From assembly GCF_009377175.1 (NCBI RefSeq), contig NZ_VJZD01000001.1, forward strand, positions 1 through 64,000: a stretch of DNA of 64,000 nucleotides, read 5' to 3'. How positions within the stretch are numbered: position 1 is the first letter of the stretch; each line of letters opens with the position of its first letter. The notes below the pieces were generated by a model. The model was not told the DNA's origin and did no database searches. It saw only the letters and a program-made list of their open reading frames with translations. Position numbers and translations under genes: made by a program. The DNA comes from Streptomyces adustus. Its GTDB lineage: Bacteria; Actinomycetota; Actinomycetes; Streptomycetales; Streptomycetaceae. Shown here piece after piece: positions 8,088-15,982 of the stretch.

Positions 8088-9308
8088 ATGTCTGCCCGGC
8101 TCTTCACCTCGGAATCGGTCACCGAAGGCCATCCCGACAAGCTCGCCGACCGGATCAGCGACACGATCCTCGACGCCCTCATCGCCCAGGACCCCACGGC
8201 CCGGGTCGCGGTGGAGACCCTGATCACCACCGGTCAGGTCCATGTCGCGGGCGAGGTCACCACCAGCGCGTACGCCGACATCCCCGCCCTCGTGCGCCAG
8301 GCGGTCCTGGAGATCGGCTACGACTCCTCCGCCAAGGGCTTCGACGGCGCCTCCTGCGGGGTGTCCGTGTCCATCGGGGCCCAGTCCCCGGACATCGCCC
8401 AGGGCGTCGACAGCGCCTACGAGCAGCGGGTCGACGGCGCTTCCTCCGCCGAGGAGGACCGGCTGGCCCGCCAGGGCGCCGGTGACCAGGGTCTGATGTT
8501 CGGTTACGCCTGCGACGAGACGCCGAGCCTCATGCCGCTGCCCATCCACCTGGCCCACCGCCTGTCGCGGCGGCTGTCGGAGGTGCGGCGCGACGGGACC
8601 GTGCCCTATCTGCGCCCGGACGGCAAGACCCAGGTCACCATCGAGTACCTGGGCAGCAAGCCCAAGCGCCTCGACACGGTCGTCGTGTCGTCGCAGCACA
8701 CCAGCGACATCGACCTGGACTCCCTGCTCACCCCGGATGTGCGCGAACACGTCGTCGAGCACGTCCTGGACGAGCTGGCCCAGGAGGGCATCAAGCTGGA
8801 GACCGAGGGCTACCGCCTGCTGGTCAACCCCACCGGCCGGTTCGAGATTGGCGGCCCGATGGGCGACGCCGGCCTCACCGGCCGCAAGATCATCATCGAC
8901 ACCTACGGCGGCTACGCCCGCCACGGCGGCGGTGCCTTCTCCGGCAAGGACCCCTCCAAGGTCGACCGTTCGGCCGCGTACGCGATGCGCTGGGTCGCCA
9001 AGAACGTCGTCGCCGCGGGGCTCGCCTCCCGCTGCGAGGTGCAGATCGCGTACGCCATCGGCAAGGCCGAGCCCGTCGGTCTCTTCGTCGAGACCTTCGG
9101 CACCGCCACCGTGCCGCAGGCCTCCATAGAGAAGGCCGTGACGGCGGTCTTCGACCTGCGTCCGGCCGCGATCATCCGGGATCTGGACCTGCTGCGCCCC
9201 ATCTACGCCCAGACCGCCGCCTACGGGCACTTCGGCCGCGAGCTGCCCGACTTCACCTGGGAGCGGACCGACCGCGTCGACGCGCTGCGCCGGGCCGCCC
9301 GGCGGTAG
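8088..9308 (+). CDS. metK: S-adenosylmethionine synthetase
   Basis: A 406-residue, full-length methionine adenosyltransferase that makes SAM from methionine and ATP. Visible signatures are [12 protein letters not shown] near residue 14 (with the ATP-contacting His), [12 protein letters not shown] near 127, and the glycine-rich [22 protein letters not shown] near 250. AGGAGTTCTC precedes the ATG. Streptomyces carry a housekeeping metK elsewhere, so a copy inside a cluster with a methyltransferase is probably a dedicated SAM supply. A strong hairpin follows the gene. Confidence 0.97.
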   Translation: MSARLFTSESVTEGHPDKLADRISDTILDALIAQDPTARVAVETLITTGQVHVAGEVTTSAYADIPALVRQAVLEIGYDSSAKGFDGASCGVSVSIGAQSPDIAQGVDSAYEQRVDGASSAEEDRLARQGAGDQGLMFGYACDETPSLMPLPIHLAHRLSRRLSEVRRDGTVPYLRPDGKTQVTIEYLGSKPKRLDTVVVSSQHTSDIDLDSLLTPDVREHVVEHVLDELAQEGIKLETEGYRLLVNPTGRFEIGGPMGDAGLTGRKIIIDTYGGYARHGGGAFSGKDPSKVDRSAAYAMRWVAKNVVAAGLASRCEVQIAYAIGKAEPVGLFVETFGTATVPQASIEKAVTAVFDLRPAAIIRDLDLLRPIYAQTAAYGHFGRELPDFTWERTDRVDALRRAARR

Positions 9309-9320
9309 CCCTCCGCCCGA

Positions 9321-9354
9321 ACGCGGCCCCGGACCACCTGGTCCGGGGCCGCGT
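9321..9354 (+). terminator. Hairpin terminator after metK
   Basis: A perfect 16-bp inverted repeat (ACGCGGCCCCGGACCA and its complement) with a two-base loop lies 12 bp after the metK stop. There is no T-tract, as is usual for Streptomyces terminators. It suggests partial termination between metK and the kinase-like gene. Confidence 0.7.
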
Positions 9355-9397
9355 CGTCGCCTCCTGACGGGCCCGGGTTCCCTAGGAGTTGATCACC

Positions 9398-10366
9398 ATG
9401 CGTGTAGCCGTGACCGGTGCCATCGCGACCGATCAGGTGCTGACCGTCGCGGGCCGGCTCACCGACGGCACGGCGATGGGCCGCGGCGCCGCGGCGGTGC
9501 GGGCCGAGACCCTGCATGTGCGCCGGGGCGGGGCGGGCGCCAACATCGCGGTGGGACTGGGCCGGCTCGCCCTGCGCCCGCTGCTGGCCGGTGCGGTCGG
9601 CAAGGACTTCGCCGACTACGGCCGCGACTTGCAGTCGTACGGCGTGGACCTCGAACTCGTGCACGTCAGCGAGGAACTGGACACGGCCCGGGCGGTGGAG
9701 ATCAGGGACACCGAGGACGGCCGGCTCAGGCTGTCGTACGACGGCGCGCAGCCGGAGTCCCGGCGCATCACCCTGCTGCCGGCCGCACGCCGCATCGGCG
9801 GGCTGGGGCTCGTGGTGGTGGCGGCGGGGGACATCGAGGCCATGGTCCGGCACACCGAGGAGTGCAGGCGGCTCGGCATCCCCTTCGCCGCCGACCCCGG
9901 CGACCGGCTGTCCCGCCTCACCGGCCGCCAGGCGCGCAGACTGGTCGACGGGGCCCGTTACGCCTTCACGGACGAGTTCGACGTACCGCTGCTGCGCGAA
10001 CTCACCGGGTGGGGCGACGCGGAGCTGCTCAACCGGGTGGGCACCTGGGTCGTCACCCGCGGGCTGCGCGGCGTGGCCGTCCTGCGGCGCGGACGCCCCG
10101 CGAACCGGGTGGAGGCGGTACGCGCGGCGCAGGGGGGCGACCCGTCGGGAACCGCCGAGGCGTTCCGCGCCGGCTATCTGGCGGGTGCCGTCTGGGGATG
10201 GTCCGCCGAGCGCGGGGCGCAGCTCGGCTGCGCCCTGGCGGCAGCCGCACTCGAATCGAACGACGCACAGGGATATCCGCTGATGCGGGAGCGGCTGACG
10301 GCCCGTATCCGGTGCACGTACGGCCCGGAGGCCGCGGATCAAATAGCCGCCCGATTGCCCTCCTGA
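9398..10366 (+). CDS. PfkB-family sugar/nucleoside kinase homologue (adenosine-kinase-like)
   Basis: A 322-residue ribokinase-fold protein. The N-terminal glycine-rich motif RRGGAGANIAVGLGRL (near residue 43) and the adenosine-kinase-like opening AVTGAIATDQ are clear. The second signature normally reads DTxGAGDxF and supplies the catalytic Asp. Here it is DPSGTAEAF, so the anion-hole glycine is changed and residue 254 is Glu. Activity may therefore be altered or lost. Adenosine kinase beside metK would clear the adenosine released when S-adenosylhomocysteine is recycled, favouring methylation. I chose the ATG at 9398 with TAGGAG nine bases upstream over the in-frame TTG at 9389. Confidence 0.8.
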   Translation: MRVAVTGAIATDQVLTVAGRLTDGTAMGRGAAAVRAETLHVRRGGAGANIAVGLGRLALRPLLAGAVGKDFADYGRDLQSYGVDLELVHVSEELDTARAVEIRDTEDGRLRLSYDGAQPESRRITLLPAARRIGGLGLVVVAAGDIEAMVRHTEECRRLGIPFAADPGDRLSRLTGRQARRLVDGARYAFTDEFDVPLLRELTGWGDAELLNRVGTWVVTRGLRGVAVLRRGRPANRVEAVRAAQGGDPSGTAEAFRAGYLAGAVWGWSAERGAQLGCALAAAALESNDAQGYPLMRERLTARIRCTYGPEAADQIAARLPS

Positions 10367-10400
10367 ATACCGTGAAAAGGAACCGGCCGATCAACGGACG

Positions 10401-10515
10401 GGCAGCTCGGCACCGCACGCTCCGGCCGTCCCTCGACGCCCGCTCGCACCGGTCTGCAACACCCTGTCCCCGAACGGTGTTTGTCCCAGTGATGGACGTC
10501 GAGGCAGAGCAGCCG
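10401..10515 (+). repeat. Copy A of a 115-bp duplication: relic of a SARP end plus sigma start
   Basis: This segment aligns without gaps to 11442-11556 at an offset of 1041 bp. The best-conserved stretch (10452-10517) shows only seven mismatches in 66 positions. In copy B the same bases encode the last residues of the second SARP, the sigma promoter and the first codons of the sigma factor. Here the SARP part has lost its stop (GSSAPHAPAV instead of GSSALDAPVV) and the sigma part decays after MDVEAEQPT. It is a fossil of an earlier SARP-sigma junction. Confidence 0.8.
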
Positions 10516-10612
10516 ACACGGCACCCGGGTCGTCACGCGCGGGTCTCGCGTTCGAATAGCGAGAAAAGAAAACCGGCCGACCGACCCGATTCAATACCAC
10601 CCGCTTTTCCAA

Positions 10613-10641
10613 TTGACACCGATTCGGCATCGCTTTAGCCT
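10613..10641 (+). promoter_or_regulatory. Sigma-70-type promoter for SARP 2
   Basis: TTGACA at 10613-10618 and TAGCCT at 10636-10641 are separated by 17 bp, the consensus layout of HrdB-dependent Streptomyces promoters. It lies 63 bp before the SARP start, in a locally AT-richer stretch. This would express SARP 2 independently of the upstream operon. Confidence 0.6.
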
Positions 10642-10703
10642 TGCTCGAGAAAAATAGAATGCCAGTTCGAGATGTGAAGACATTACGGGGATAGGAACTC
10701 TTC

Positions 10704-11480
10704 ATGAACTCAGGTATTCTCGGCCCGCTCCTGCTGTCCGATACGGAGGAAAATCTGGTCCCGAGCGCGCCGAAACCGCGCCAGCTCCTCGCCTTTCTGA
10801 TGCTGCACACCCCGCAGATGGTGCGGGCCAGCGACTGCATCACCGAGCTGTGGGGATCGACTCCCCCCAAGAGCGCGATGTCCACGCTCCAGACCTACGT
10901 GCTCCACATCCGGCAGGCCCTGCGCGGCCCCCGCAGGGACCGCAGCCATCTGCTCCTGACCAGGAACCAGGGCTACCAGCTCACCCTCGAAACGACCGAT
11001 TTCGACCGCTTCCGGTTCACGGAGCTGACCCGGCTGGGACACCTGGCGACGGCCGCCGGCAACCATCGGACGGCGTCGGAGATGTTCACCCTGGCCCTCG
11101 CGCAGTGGCGCGGTCCCGCGCTGTCCGACGTCAGCGCGGGCCCCCTCAGCTCACCGCATCTGGCGGAACTGGCGGAGACCCGGCAAGGTGTCCTGGAGCA
11201 GCGCATCGAGGCCGACCTGGCGCTCGGCAAGCATCGTGAGCTGGTCGACGAGCTCAGTGATCTGGCCGCGCGCCACCCCACCCACGAGAACGTGCACGCT
11301 CAGCTGATGGTCGCGCTCTACCGCTCCGGCGAGCGCAAACGCGCCGGTGACGTCTTCCAGGGGCTTCGCCGGGCGCTCGGTGACACCCTGGGGATCGAGC
11401 CCGTGCCGCGGATGCGGCGCCTGTACCAGGCGGTCCTGGTCGGCAGCTCGGCGCTGGACGCTCCGGTCGTCCGCCGATGA
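10704..11480 (+). CDS. SARP-family transcriptional activator (2)
   Basis: A 258-residue SARP with a winged-helix N-terminal domain (ILGPLLLSD, KPRQLLAFLMLHTPQ) and a bacterial transcriptional activation domain (DFDRFRFTELTRLG, ALYRSGERKRAGDVF). Its length matches minimal pathway SARPs of the RedD/ActII-4 type, with no ATPase or TPR extension. GGGATAGGA precedes the ATG. Its 3' end runs directly into the sigma-factor promoter, so regulator and sigma unit are physically linked. Two SARPs flanking one set of biosynthetic genes suggests layered control. Confidence 0.92.
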   Translation: MNSGILGPLLLSDTEENLVPSAPKPRQLLAFLMLHTPQMVRASDCITELWGSTPPKSAMSTLQTYVLHIRQALRGPRRDRSHLLLTRNQGYQLTLETTDFDRFRFTELTRLGHLATAAGNHRTASEMFTLALAQWRGPALSDVSAGPLSSPHLAELAETRQGVLEQRIEADLALGKHRELVDELSDLAARHPTHENVHAQLMVALYRSGERKRAGDVFQGLRRALGDTLGIEPVPRMRRLYQAVLVGSSALDAPVVRR

Positions 11481-11556
11481 CCGTTCCCGTCTGTCTGCAA
11501 CACCCTGCGCCCGGACGGTGTTTGTACCAGTGATGGACGACAAGGCAGAGCAGCTG
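11442..11556 (+). repeat. Copy B of the 115-bp duplication (functional copy)
   Basis: This is the intact partner of the relic at 10401-10515. It spans the last 13 codons of SARP 2, the intergenic promoter and the first eight codons of the sigma gene. Both arms of the AACACC/GGTGTT inverted repeat are unchanged between copies; mismatches in this stretch fall in the spacer and flanks. Confidence 0.8.
11498..11524 (+). promoter_or_regulatory. Putative autoregulated ECF promoter/operator
   Basis: CAACACC and GGTGTTTG form 6-bp inverted arms (11499-11504 and 11517-11522) around a 12-bp spacer. CAAC followed about 17 bp later by GTGTTT also resembles the -35/-10 arrangement of ECF-sigma promoters. 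If so, transcription would begin almost at the sigma start codon, giving a leaderless message, consistent with the lack of a ribosome site there. The same element in the relic at 10457-10483 is conserved. Confidence 0.5.
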
Positions 11557-12123
11557 ACCGAACTCCTGGCGGCGCACCTCGAAGCCGGCTTCACCGAGCT
11601 GGTGCGGGTGCACGCCGGGGCGGTGCACGCGTTCCTGTACCGAGTCTCCGGCTCCTTCGCCGAGGCGGACGACCTGGGGCAGGACACGTTTCTGCGCGCC
11701 TACACGGCCCTCCAGGGCTATTCCGCCGCACGGCGCCGTGAACTACGGCCACGGGCGTGGTTGATGACCATCGCGGCGAACGTGTGGCGCAACCACGTCC
11801 GTACCCGGAAACGGCGCCCGGTCACGGCCGGACTGCCCGTGGAGGAGACCATGGACGTCTGGCCGGACCACAGCCCCGGTCCGGAGGAGCGCGCGGCGAC
11901 GACGGAGGAGCGGTCTCGTCTGGTCACCGCCTTGTCGGCGTTACCCGAGCACCATCGCATACCGGTCGTGCTCCACCATGTGATCGGAATGAGTTACTCG
12001 GAGGTGGCCGAGGTGCAGGGCTGCGCCGTCGGCACCGCGAAGGCGCAGGTCTCCCGTGGGCTGGCCGGCCTGCGACGCCTGTTGGAATCGGAGCCCACCG
12101 CGCTGAAGGAGGTGACGAGGTGA
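11533..12123 (+). CDS. ECF-family RNA polymerase sigma factor
   Basis: A 196-residue sigma factor with region 2 (YRVSGSFAEADDLGQDTFLRAYTALQ, core binding and -10 recognition; WLMTIAANVWRNHVR) and region 4 (ALSALPEHHRIPVVLHHVIGMSYSEVAEV followed by GTAKAQVSRGLAGLR, -35 recognition). There is no Shine-Dalgarno; a GTG directly before the ATG is an alternative start, and a leaderless transcript is likely. The next gene overlaps the stop by GTGA, so they are co-translated. That partner is an alkyl-DNA repair fusion rather than a recognisable anti-sigma factor, which points to a sigma factor tied to alkylation damage. Confidence 0.92.
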   Translation: MDDKAEQLTELLAAHLEAGFTELVRVHAGAVHAFLYRVSGSFAEADDLGQDTFLRAYTALQGYSAARRRELRPRAWLMTIAANVWRNHVRTRKRRPVTAGLPVEETMDVWPDHSPGPEERAATTEERSRLVTALSALPEHHRIPVVLHHVIGMSYSEVAEVQGCAVGTAKAQVSRGLAGLRRLLESEPTALKEVTR

Positions 12124-12920
12124 ACGAAAGCGAGGACGACGCGGTCGCGCGGCGTCTGCCGGATCTCGCATCGGCCGCACCGGAGGACTTCGCGCTGCGC
12201 GTGCTGCGCCGTGTGGGCATCTCCGCGGACCACTACGACAGCTACGTACACCTCGACACGGCCGCGGGCGGGCTGTTCGTGGCCGCGAGCCCCCAGGCCG
12301 TGACCGGTGCCTGCCTGGACTCGGCGGGCCTGACCGCGACCGCCTTCGAGGAACTGCACCGGGCACGCACCGGGCGCTCGGCGATCCCGGGCAGCAAGCC
12401 GTTGCCCGGGCTCATCCCGGCACTGCGCACGGGCCGGGCGCGCCGGCTGGCGATCGACCTGTCCGGGCTGCCGGACGAGCAGCGCGCGGTCCTCCAAGCC
12501 GTACGGAACATCCCCGCGGGGCAGTTGCGGCCGCTGAGCTGGATCGCCCGCGAGGCCGACACCGGGACTCCGCCCTCGGCCTCCGACGTCCTGCACGCGC
12601 TGGCGGCCAACCCCGTCGCCGTGCTCATACCGTGCCACCGGGTCACGCACGACAACGGAGCGCCGTGCGACGCCGCGTACCTGCCGAGGACCGGCGAGGC
12701 CCTGCGCCGCGCGGAGCACATCGACATGCGCCGGGTGACGGAGCTGTCCAGGGCCGGCGCGGTCTTCCTCGGCAGCGACACCACGTACATCTACTGCCAC
12801 CCGACCTGCGCCCACGCCCGCCGCATCACGCCCGGGCACCGGGTGCACTTCCGCACCGCGCACGACGCCCGCGAGGCGGGTTACCGGGCCTGCAAGAGCT
12901 GTCGGCCCCTCACCGTCTGA
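12120..12920 (+). CDS. Ogt-type alkyltransferase fused to a C-terminal Ada zinc domain
   Basis: A 266-residue protein in reversed Ada order. Residues 75-210 are the O6-alkylguanine-DNA alkyltransferase region with the acceptor motif IPCHRV (Cys172). Residues 215-264 are the Ada zinc/methylphosphotriester domain: FLGSDTTYIYC, with Cys226, Cys230, Cys258 and Cys261 spaced as in E. coli Ada Cys38/42/69/72. In Ada, methylation of the first Cys turns the protein into a DNA-binding activator. No AraC DNA-binding domain is present here. Translational coupling to the ECF sigma (GTGA overlap, AAGGAGG upstream) suggests it senses alkylation and controls that sigma factor; this control is inference. Confidence 0.88.
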   Translation: MNESEDDAVARRLPDLASAAPEDFALRVLRRVGISADHYDSYVHLDTAAGGLFVAASPQAVTGACLDSAGLTATAFEELHRARTGRSAIPGSKPLPGLIPALRTGRARRLAIDLSGLPDEQRAVLQAVRNIPAGQLRPLSWIAREADTGTPPSASDVLHALAANPVAVLIPCHRVTHDNGAPCDAAYLPRTGEALRRAEHIDMRRVTELSRAGAVFLGSDTTYIYCHPTCAHARRITPGHRVHFRTAHDAREAGYRACKSCRPLTV

Positions 12921-12984
12921 CCCGGGCACCGTCCGACCCGGCGCACCCACAGAGCACCACACAGCACCGCAGAAAGGTCCATCC

Positions 12985-13530
12985 ATGCGCACCCCACCCA
13001 CCGCGGCACTCGCCGCGCACCGGACCCCGCTGGGCTCCCTGACCCTCGCGGCCACCGACGAGGCGCTGGTGCTGTGCGCCTTCGACGACCGTGAGCAGGC
13101 GGTGGCCCGGATCGCCCGCGGTGACCTCACCGCCGTGGACACCGACGCCGCCACCCCCGCCCAGCTGCGGATCATCGAGGAGGCGGGCCGTCAGGTGGAC
13201 GCGTACCTCGAAGGCCGCAGCCGCACGTTCACCGTGCCCATGGACCTCCGCCTGGCCACCCCGTTCAGCCGCACCACCGTGGAACGGCTGGACAGCCTCC
13301 TTCCGTACGGGGTGACGGGCACCTACGCCGAGCTGGCCGCCGCGCTCGGGCGGCCGCGGGCCGCGCGGGCCGTGGGCACCGCGCTCGGCGCGAACCCCCT
13401 GTGCGTGGTGCTTCCCTGTCACCGGGTCGTCGGCTCGGGCGGACGCCTGACCGGCTACGCCGGCGGTGTCGAGGCCAAGCGGTTCCTGCTCGACCTGGAG
13501 TCCGGCGGCACGCCCGCGGCCTCCCTCTGA
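12985..13530 (+). CDS. ogt: Methylated-DNA--protein-cysteine methyltransferase
   Basis: A 181-residue O6-methylguanine-DNA methyltransferase. The active-site motif LPCHRVVGSGGRLTGYAGG contains the acceptor Cys145, and the preceding GTYAELAAALGRPRAARAVG is the conserved DNA-binding recognition helix region. The protein removes O6-alkyl groups from guanine by irreversible transfer to the Cys. It follows the Ogt-Ada fusion by 64 bp on the same strand. Two alkyltransferases side by side within a biosynthetic cluster suggest protection from a self-made alkylating agent. Confidence 0.96.
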   Translation: MRTPPTAALAAHRTPLGSLTLAATDEALVLCAFDDREQAVARIARGDLTAVDTDAATPAQLRIIEEAGRQVDAYLEGRSRTFTVPMDLRLATPFSRTTVERLDSLLPYGVTGTYAELAAALGRPRAARAVGTALGANPLCVVLPCHRVVGSGGRLTGYAGGVEAKRFLLDLESGGTPAASL

Positions 13531-13533
13531 ACC

Positions 13534-13572
13534 GGCGGGCGCCGGAGCAATCCCCCGCCTCCGGCGCCCGCC
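13534..13572 (+). terminator. Hairpin between ogt and the oxygenase gene
   Basis: A perfect 14-bp inverted repeat (GGCGGGCGCCGGAG and its complement) with an 11-base loop lies three bases after the ogt stop. There is no T-tract. It may partly terminate or protect the repair transcript before the oxygenase gene, which begins 26 bp later. Confidence 0.6.
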
Positions 13573-13597
13573 TCCTTCCACGACCGCGGAGCCGACA

Positions 13598-14383
13598 GTG
13601 ACCAGCTACCACACCCCACACCTGCCGGGCCTGGACCACGGCCACGTGCCCGGCGCGCCCGACGCGGGCACCGACGACACGATCGAACTGCCCGCCGTGG
13701 ACGCGCTGGACTGGTCCGCGCTGACCACGGCACTGGACGCCGAGGGCGTCGCCGTCACCCCGCCCCTGCTGTCGCCGCGCGCCTGCGAGGAGATGCGGGC
13801 GCTGTTCGACCGGGACGAGGTGTTCCGCAGCACCGTCGACATGAGCCGCCACCGCTTCGGGAGCGGCCGCTACCGCTATTTCGCCGCCCCGCTGCCCCCG
13901 GTGGTGGCCGCCCTGCGCAGGCAGCTGTACCCGCCGCTGGCCCGGATCGCCAACCAGTGGGCGGAGCGCCTGGACGGGCCCCGGTTCCCGTCGACCCACG
14001 CCGAACTGACGGCGGCGTGCGCCGCGGCCGGACAGCTGCGGCCCACTCCCCTGCTGTTGCGCTACGGTCCCGGCGACTACAACTGCCTGCACCAGGACGT
14101 CTACGGCGAGCTGACGTTCCCGCTCCAGGTGGCGGTGATGCTGGACCGGCCCGACGTCGACTTCACCGGCGGTGAGAGCGTCTTCGTCGAGCAGCGTCCG
14201 CGCGCCCAGTCCCGTCCGGTGGTGAAGCGGCCGGGCCAGGGGCAGGGACTGATCTTCGCGGTGCACGACCGCCCGGTCCCGTCGACGCGCGGCTGGAGCC
14301 GCTTCATGCTGCGCCACGGGGTGAGCACGGTGCACGACGGCCGACGGCACGTCCTCGGCGTGATCTTCCACGACGCCCCGTGA
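13598..14383 (+). CDS. 2OG-Fe(II) oxygenase linked to alkylation repair (PF09859-like)
   Basis: A 261-residue protein resembling the Oxygenase-NA/DUF2086 family, described as oxidising alkyl damage on DNA and often found beside ada genes. The jelly-roll metal triad is visible as H165-x-D167 in LHQDVYGEL and a distal His, probably H240 in LRHGVS. HRFGSGRYRYF, DFTGGESVFVEQRPR and LGVIFHDAP are family hallmarks. The GTG at 13598 is chosen over an upstream ATG inside ogt that would add an arginine/proline-rich leader. It completes a repair trio (Ogt-Ada, Ogt, oxygenase) analogous to Ada/Ogt/AlkB. Confidence 0.85.
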   Translation: MTSYHTPHLPGLDHGHVPGAPDAGTDDTIELPAVDALDWSALTTALDAEGVAVTPPLLSPRACEEMRALFDRDEVFRSTVDMSRHRFGSGRYRYFAAPLPPVVAALRRQLYPPLARIANQWAERLDGPRFPSTHAELTAACAAAGQLRPTPLLLRYGPGDYNCLHQDVYGELTFPLQVAVMLDRPDVDFTGGESVFVEQRPRAQSRPVVKRPGQGQGLIFAVHDRPVPSTRGWSRFMLRHGVSTVHDGRRHVLGVIFHDAP

Positions 14384-14531
14384 CGCCCGGGTCGCTGCCG
14401 GGTCGGGGGCCGGTGCCGGTAAGGGGCCGCTTTCCGGCCATCGTCCCCGTGGACGACGCGCCGCCGACGGCGGCCGGGTTAGCGTGCGAGGGACAGGAAG
14501 ATCGACAAGCGTCACGGCGACGGGGACACCC

Positions 14532-15716
14532 ATGGACATCATCGACCTGACGGCCTACGGCGAGCGCTTCACCGCCGATCCGCACCCGTTCCTCGCCGCA
14601 CTGCGCGAACAGGGGCCGGTGCACAAGGTGCGCGACGCCGGCGGGGGTGAGTTCTGGCTGATTGTCGGCCACGAGGAGGCGCGGGCCGCGCTCGCCGACC
14701 CGCGTATGTCCAAGGACCTGCGGAAGCTGGGCTGGGACGTCTACGACGCCGATCTCATCGGACGCCACATGCTGATCTCCGACCCGCCCGAGCACACCCG
14801 ACTGCGCAGGCTGGTCAGCCGTGAGTTCACCCCGCGCCGGGTCGAGGCGCTGGCACCGCGCGTCCAGGAGATCACCGACGGGCTGCTGGACGCCATGCTG
14901 GAGCGGCCCGACGGGCGGGCCGACCTCGTGGAATCGCTGGCCTACCCGCTGCCCATCACCGTCATCTGCGAACTGCTGGGCGTGCCCGACATGGAGCGCG
15001 CGGAGTTCCGGCGCTGGTCCAACGAGGTCGTGGCGCCCACCAGCGAGGAGGCGGCGTTCCGGGCCTTCGGTGAACTCAGTGCCTTCCTGGCGTCGTTGAT
15101 CGAGACCAAGCAACGCACCCCCGGCGACGACCTGATGAGCGCGCTGATCCGCACCACCGAGGAGGACGGCGACCGGCTGTCCTCCGGCGAACTGGTCGGC
15201 ATGGCCTTCCTGTTGCTGGTGGCCGGCCACGAGACCACGGTCAACCTGATCTCCAACGGAGTGCGCGCCCTGCTCGCCCACCCCGAACAACTGGCCGCGC
15301 TGCGGGCCGACATGAGCCTCCTCGACGGCGCCATCGAGGAAATGCTGCGCTACGACGGTCCGCTGGAGTCGGCGACCAACCGCTGCACCACCGAGCCCGT
15401 GGAGATCGGCGGCACCGTCGTCCCCGCCCTGGAGCCGGTGCTGATCTCGCTCGCCGGCGCCCACCGCGATCCGAGCCGCTACGAGGACCCCGACACCTTC
15501 GACATCCGTCGCGAGGCCCGCGGCCACCTCGGATTCGGCCACGGCATCCACTTCTGCATCGGCGCGCCCCTGGCCCGGCTGGAAGGCCGGATCGCGCTGC
15601 GCTCGCTGCTGGAGCGCTGCCCGGAGCTCGCCCTGGACACCCGTCCGGACGCGCTGGAGTGGCTGCCGGGACTGCTCATCCGCGGCACCCGCACCCTGCC
15701 CGTCCGTTTCGCCTGA
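14532..15716 (+). CDS. Cytochrome P450 (CYP107/105-like)
   Basis: A 394-residue soluble actinobacterial P450. The I-helix motif is LLLVAGHETT, the K-helix ExxR is EEMLR, and the haem loop FGHGIHFCIG carries the proximal ligand Cys342. HTRLRRLVSREFTPRR is the usual C-helix region. Such enzymes hydroxylate or couple natural products using separate ferredoxin partners, none of which are encoded nearby. Its position after the repair genes suggests a late tailoring step, but it could belong to neighbouring chromosome. Confidence 0.93.
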   Translation: MDIIDLTAYGERFTADPHPFLAALREQGPVHKVRDAGGGEFWLIVGHEEARAALADPRMSKDLRKLGWDVYDADLIGRHMLISDPPEHTRLRRLVSREFTPRRVEALAPRVQEITDGLLDAMLERPDGRADLVESLAYPLPITVICELLGVPDMERAEFRRWSNEVVAPTSEEAAFRAFGELSAFLASLIETKQRTPGDDLMSALIRTTEEDGDRLSSGELVGMAFLLLVAGHETTVNLISNGVRALLAHPEQLAALRADMSLLDGAIEEMLRYDGPLESATNRCTTEPVEIGGTVVPALEPVLISLAGAHRDPSRYEDPDTFDIRREARGHLGFGHGIHFCIGAPLARLEGRIALRSLLERCPELALDTRPDALEWLPGLLIRGTRTLPVRFA

Positions 15717-15982
15717 CGCCCGGGGCGCGGCCGGCATCGGCCCCCGCGCACCGGAGAGCTTCGAGATCCGCCGACGGCGATCGGCCGGGAGCCGGCCCGC
15801 GCGACCACCCGTTCGGCGGATCACGGTGGCCGCCGCCGCCATTGCGGAGCCACCACCGGCGCTGCCGGAGGACGGGCGATCCGACCGGCTCTCCCGGGGC
15901 CCTCCCCCGCGGCTCCGGCGGTCGTATGGTTCGTGGTGATTTATGGTGACTCCAGGAGGATGCCCCTACCGGAGGTGCAAGG

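Noticed and set aside
1233-9308. Calling this a cremeomycin cluster
   Set aside because: No nitrosuccinate lyase or genes for 3-amino-4-hydroxybenzoate formation are in the window, and I could not compare sequences; only some enzyme classes match.
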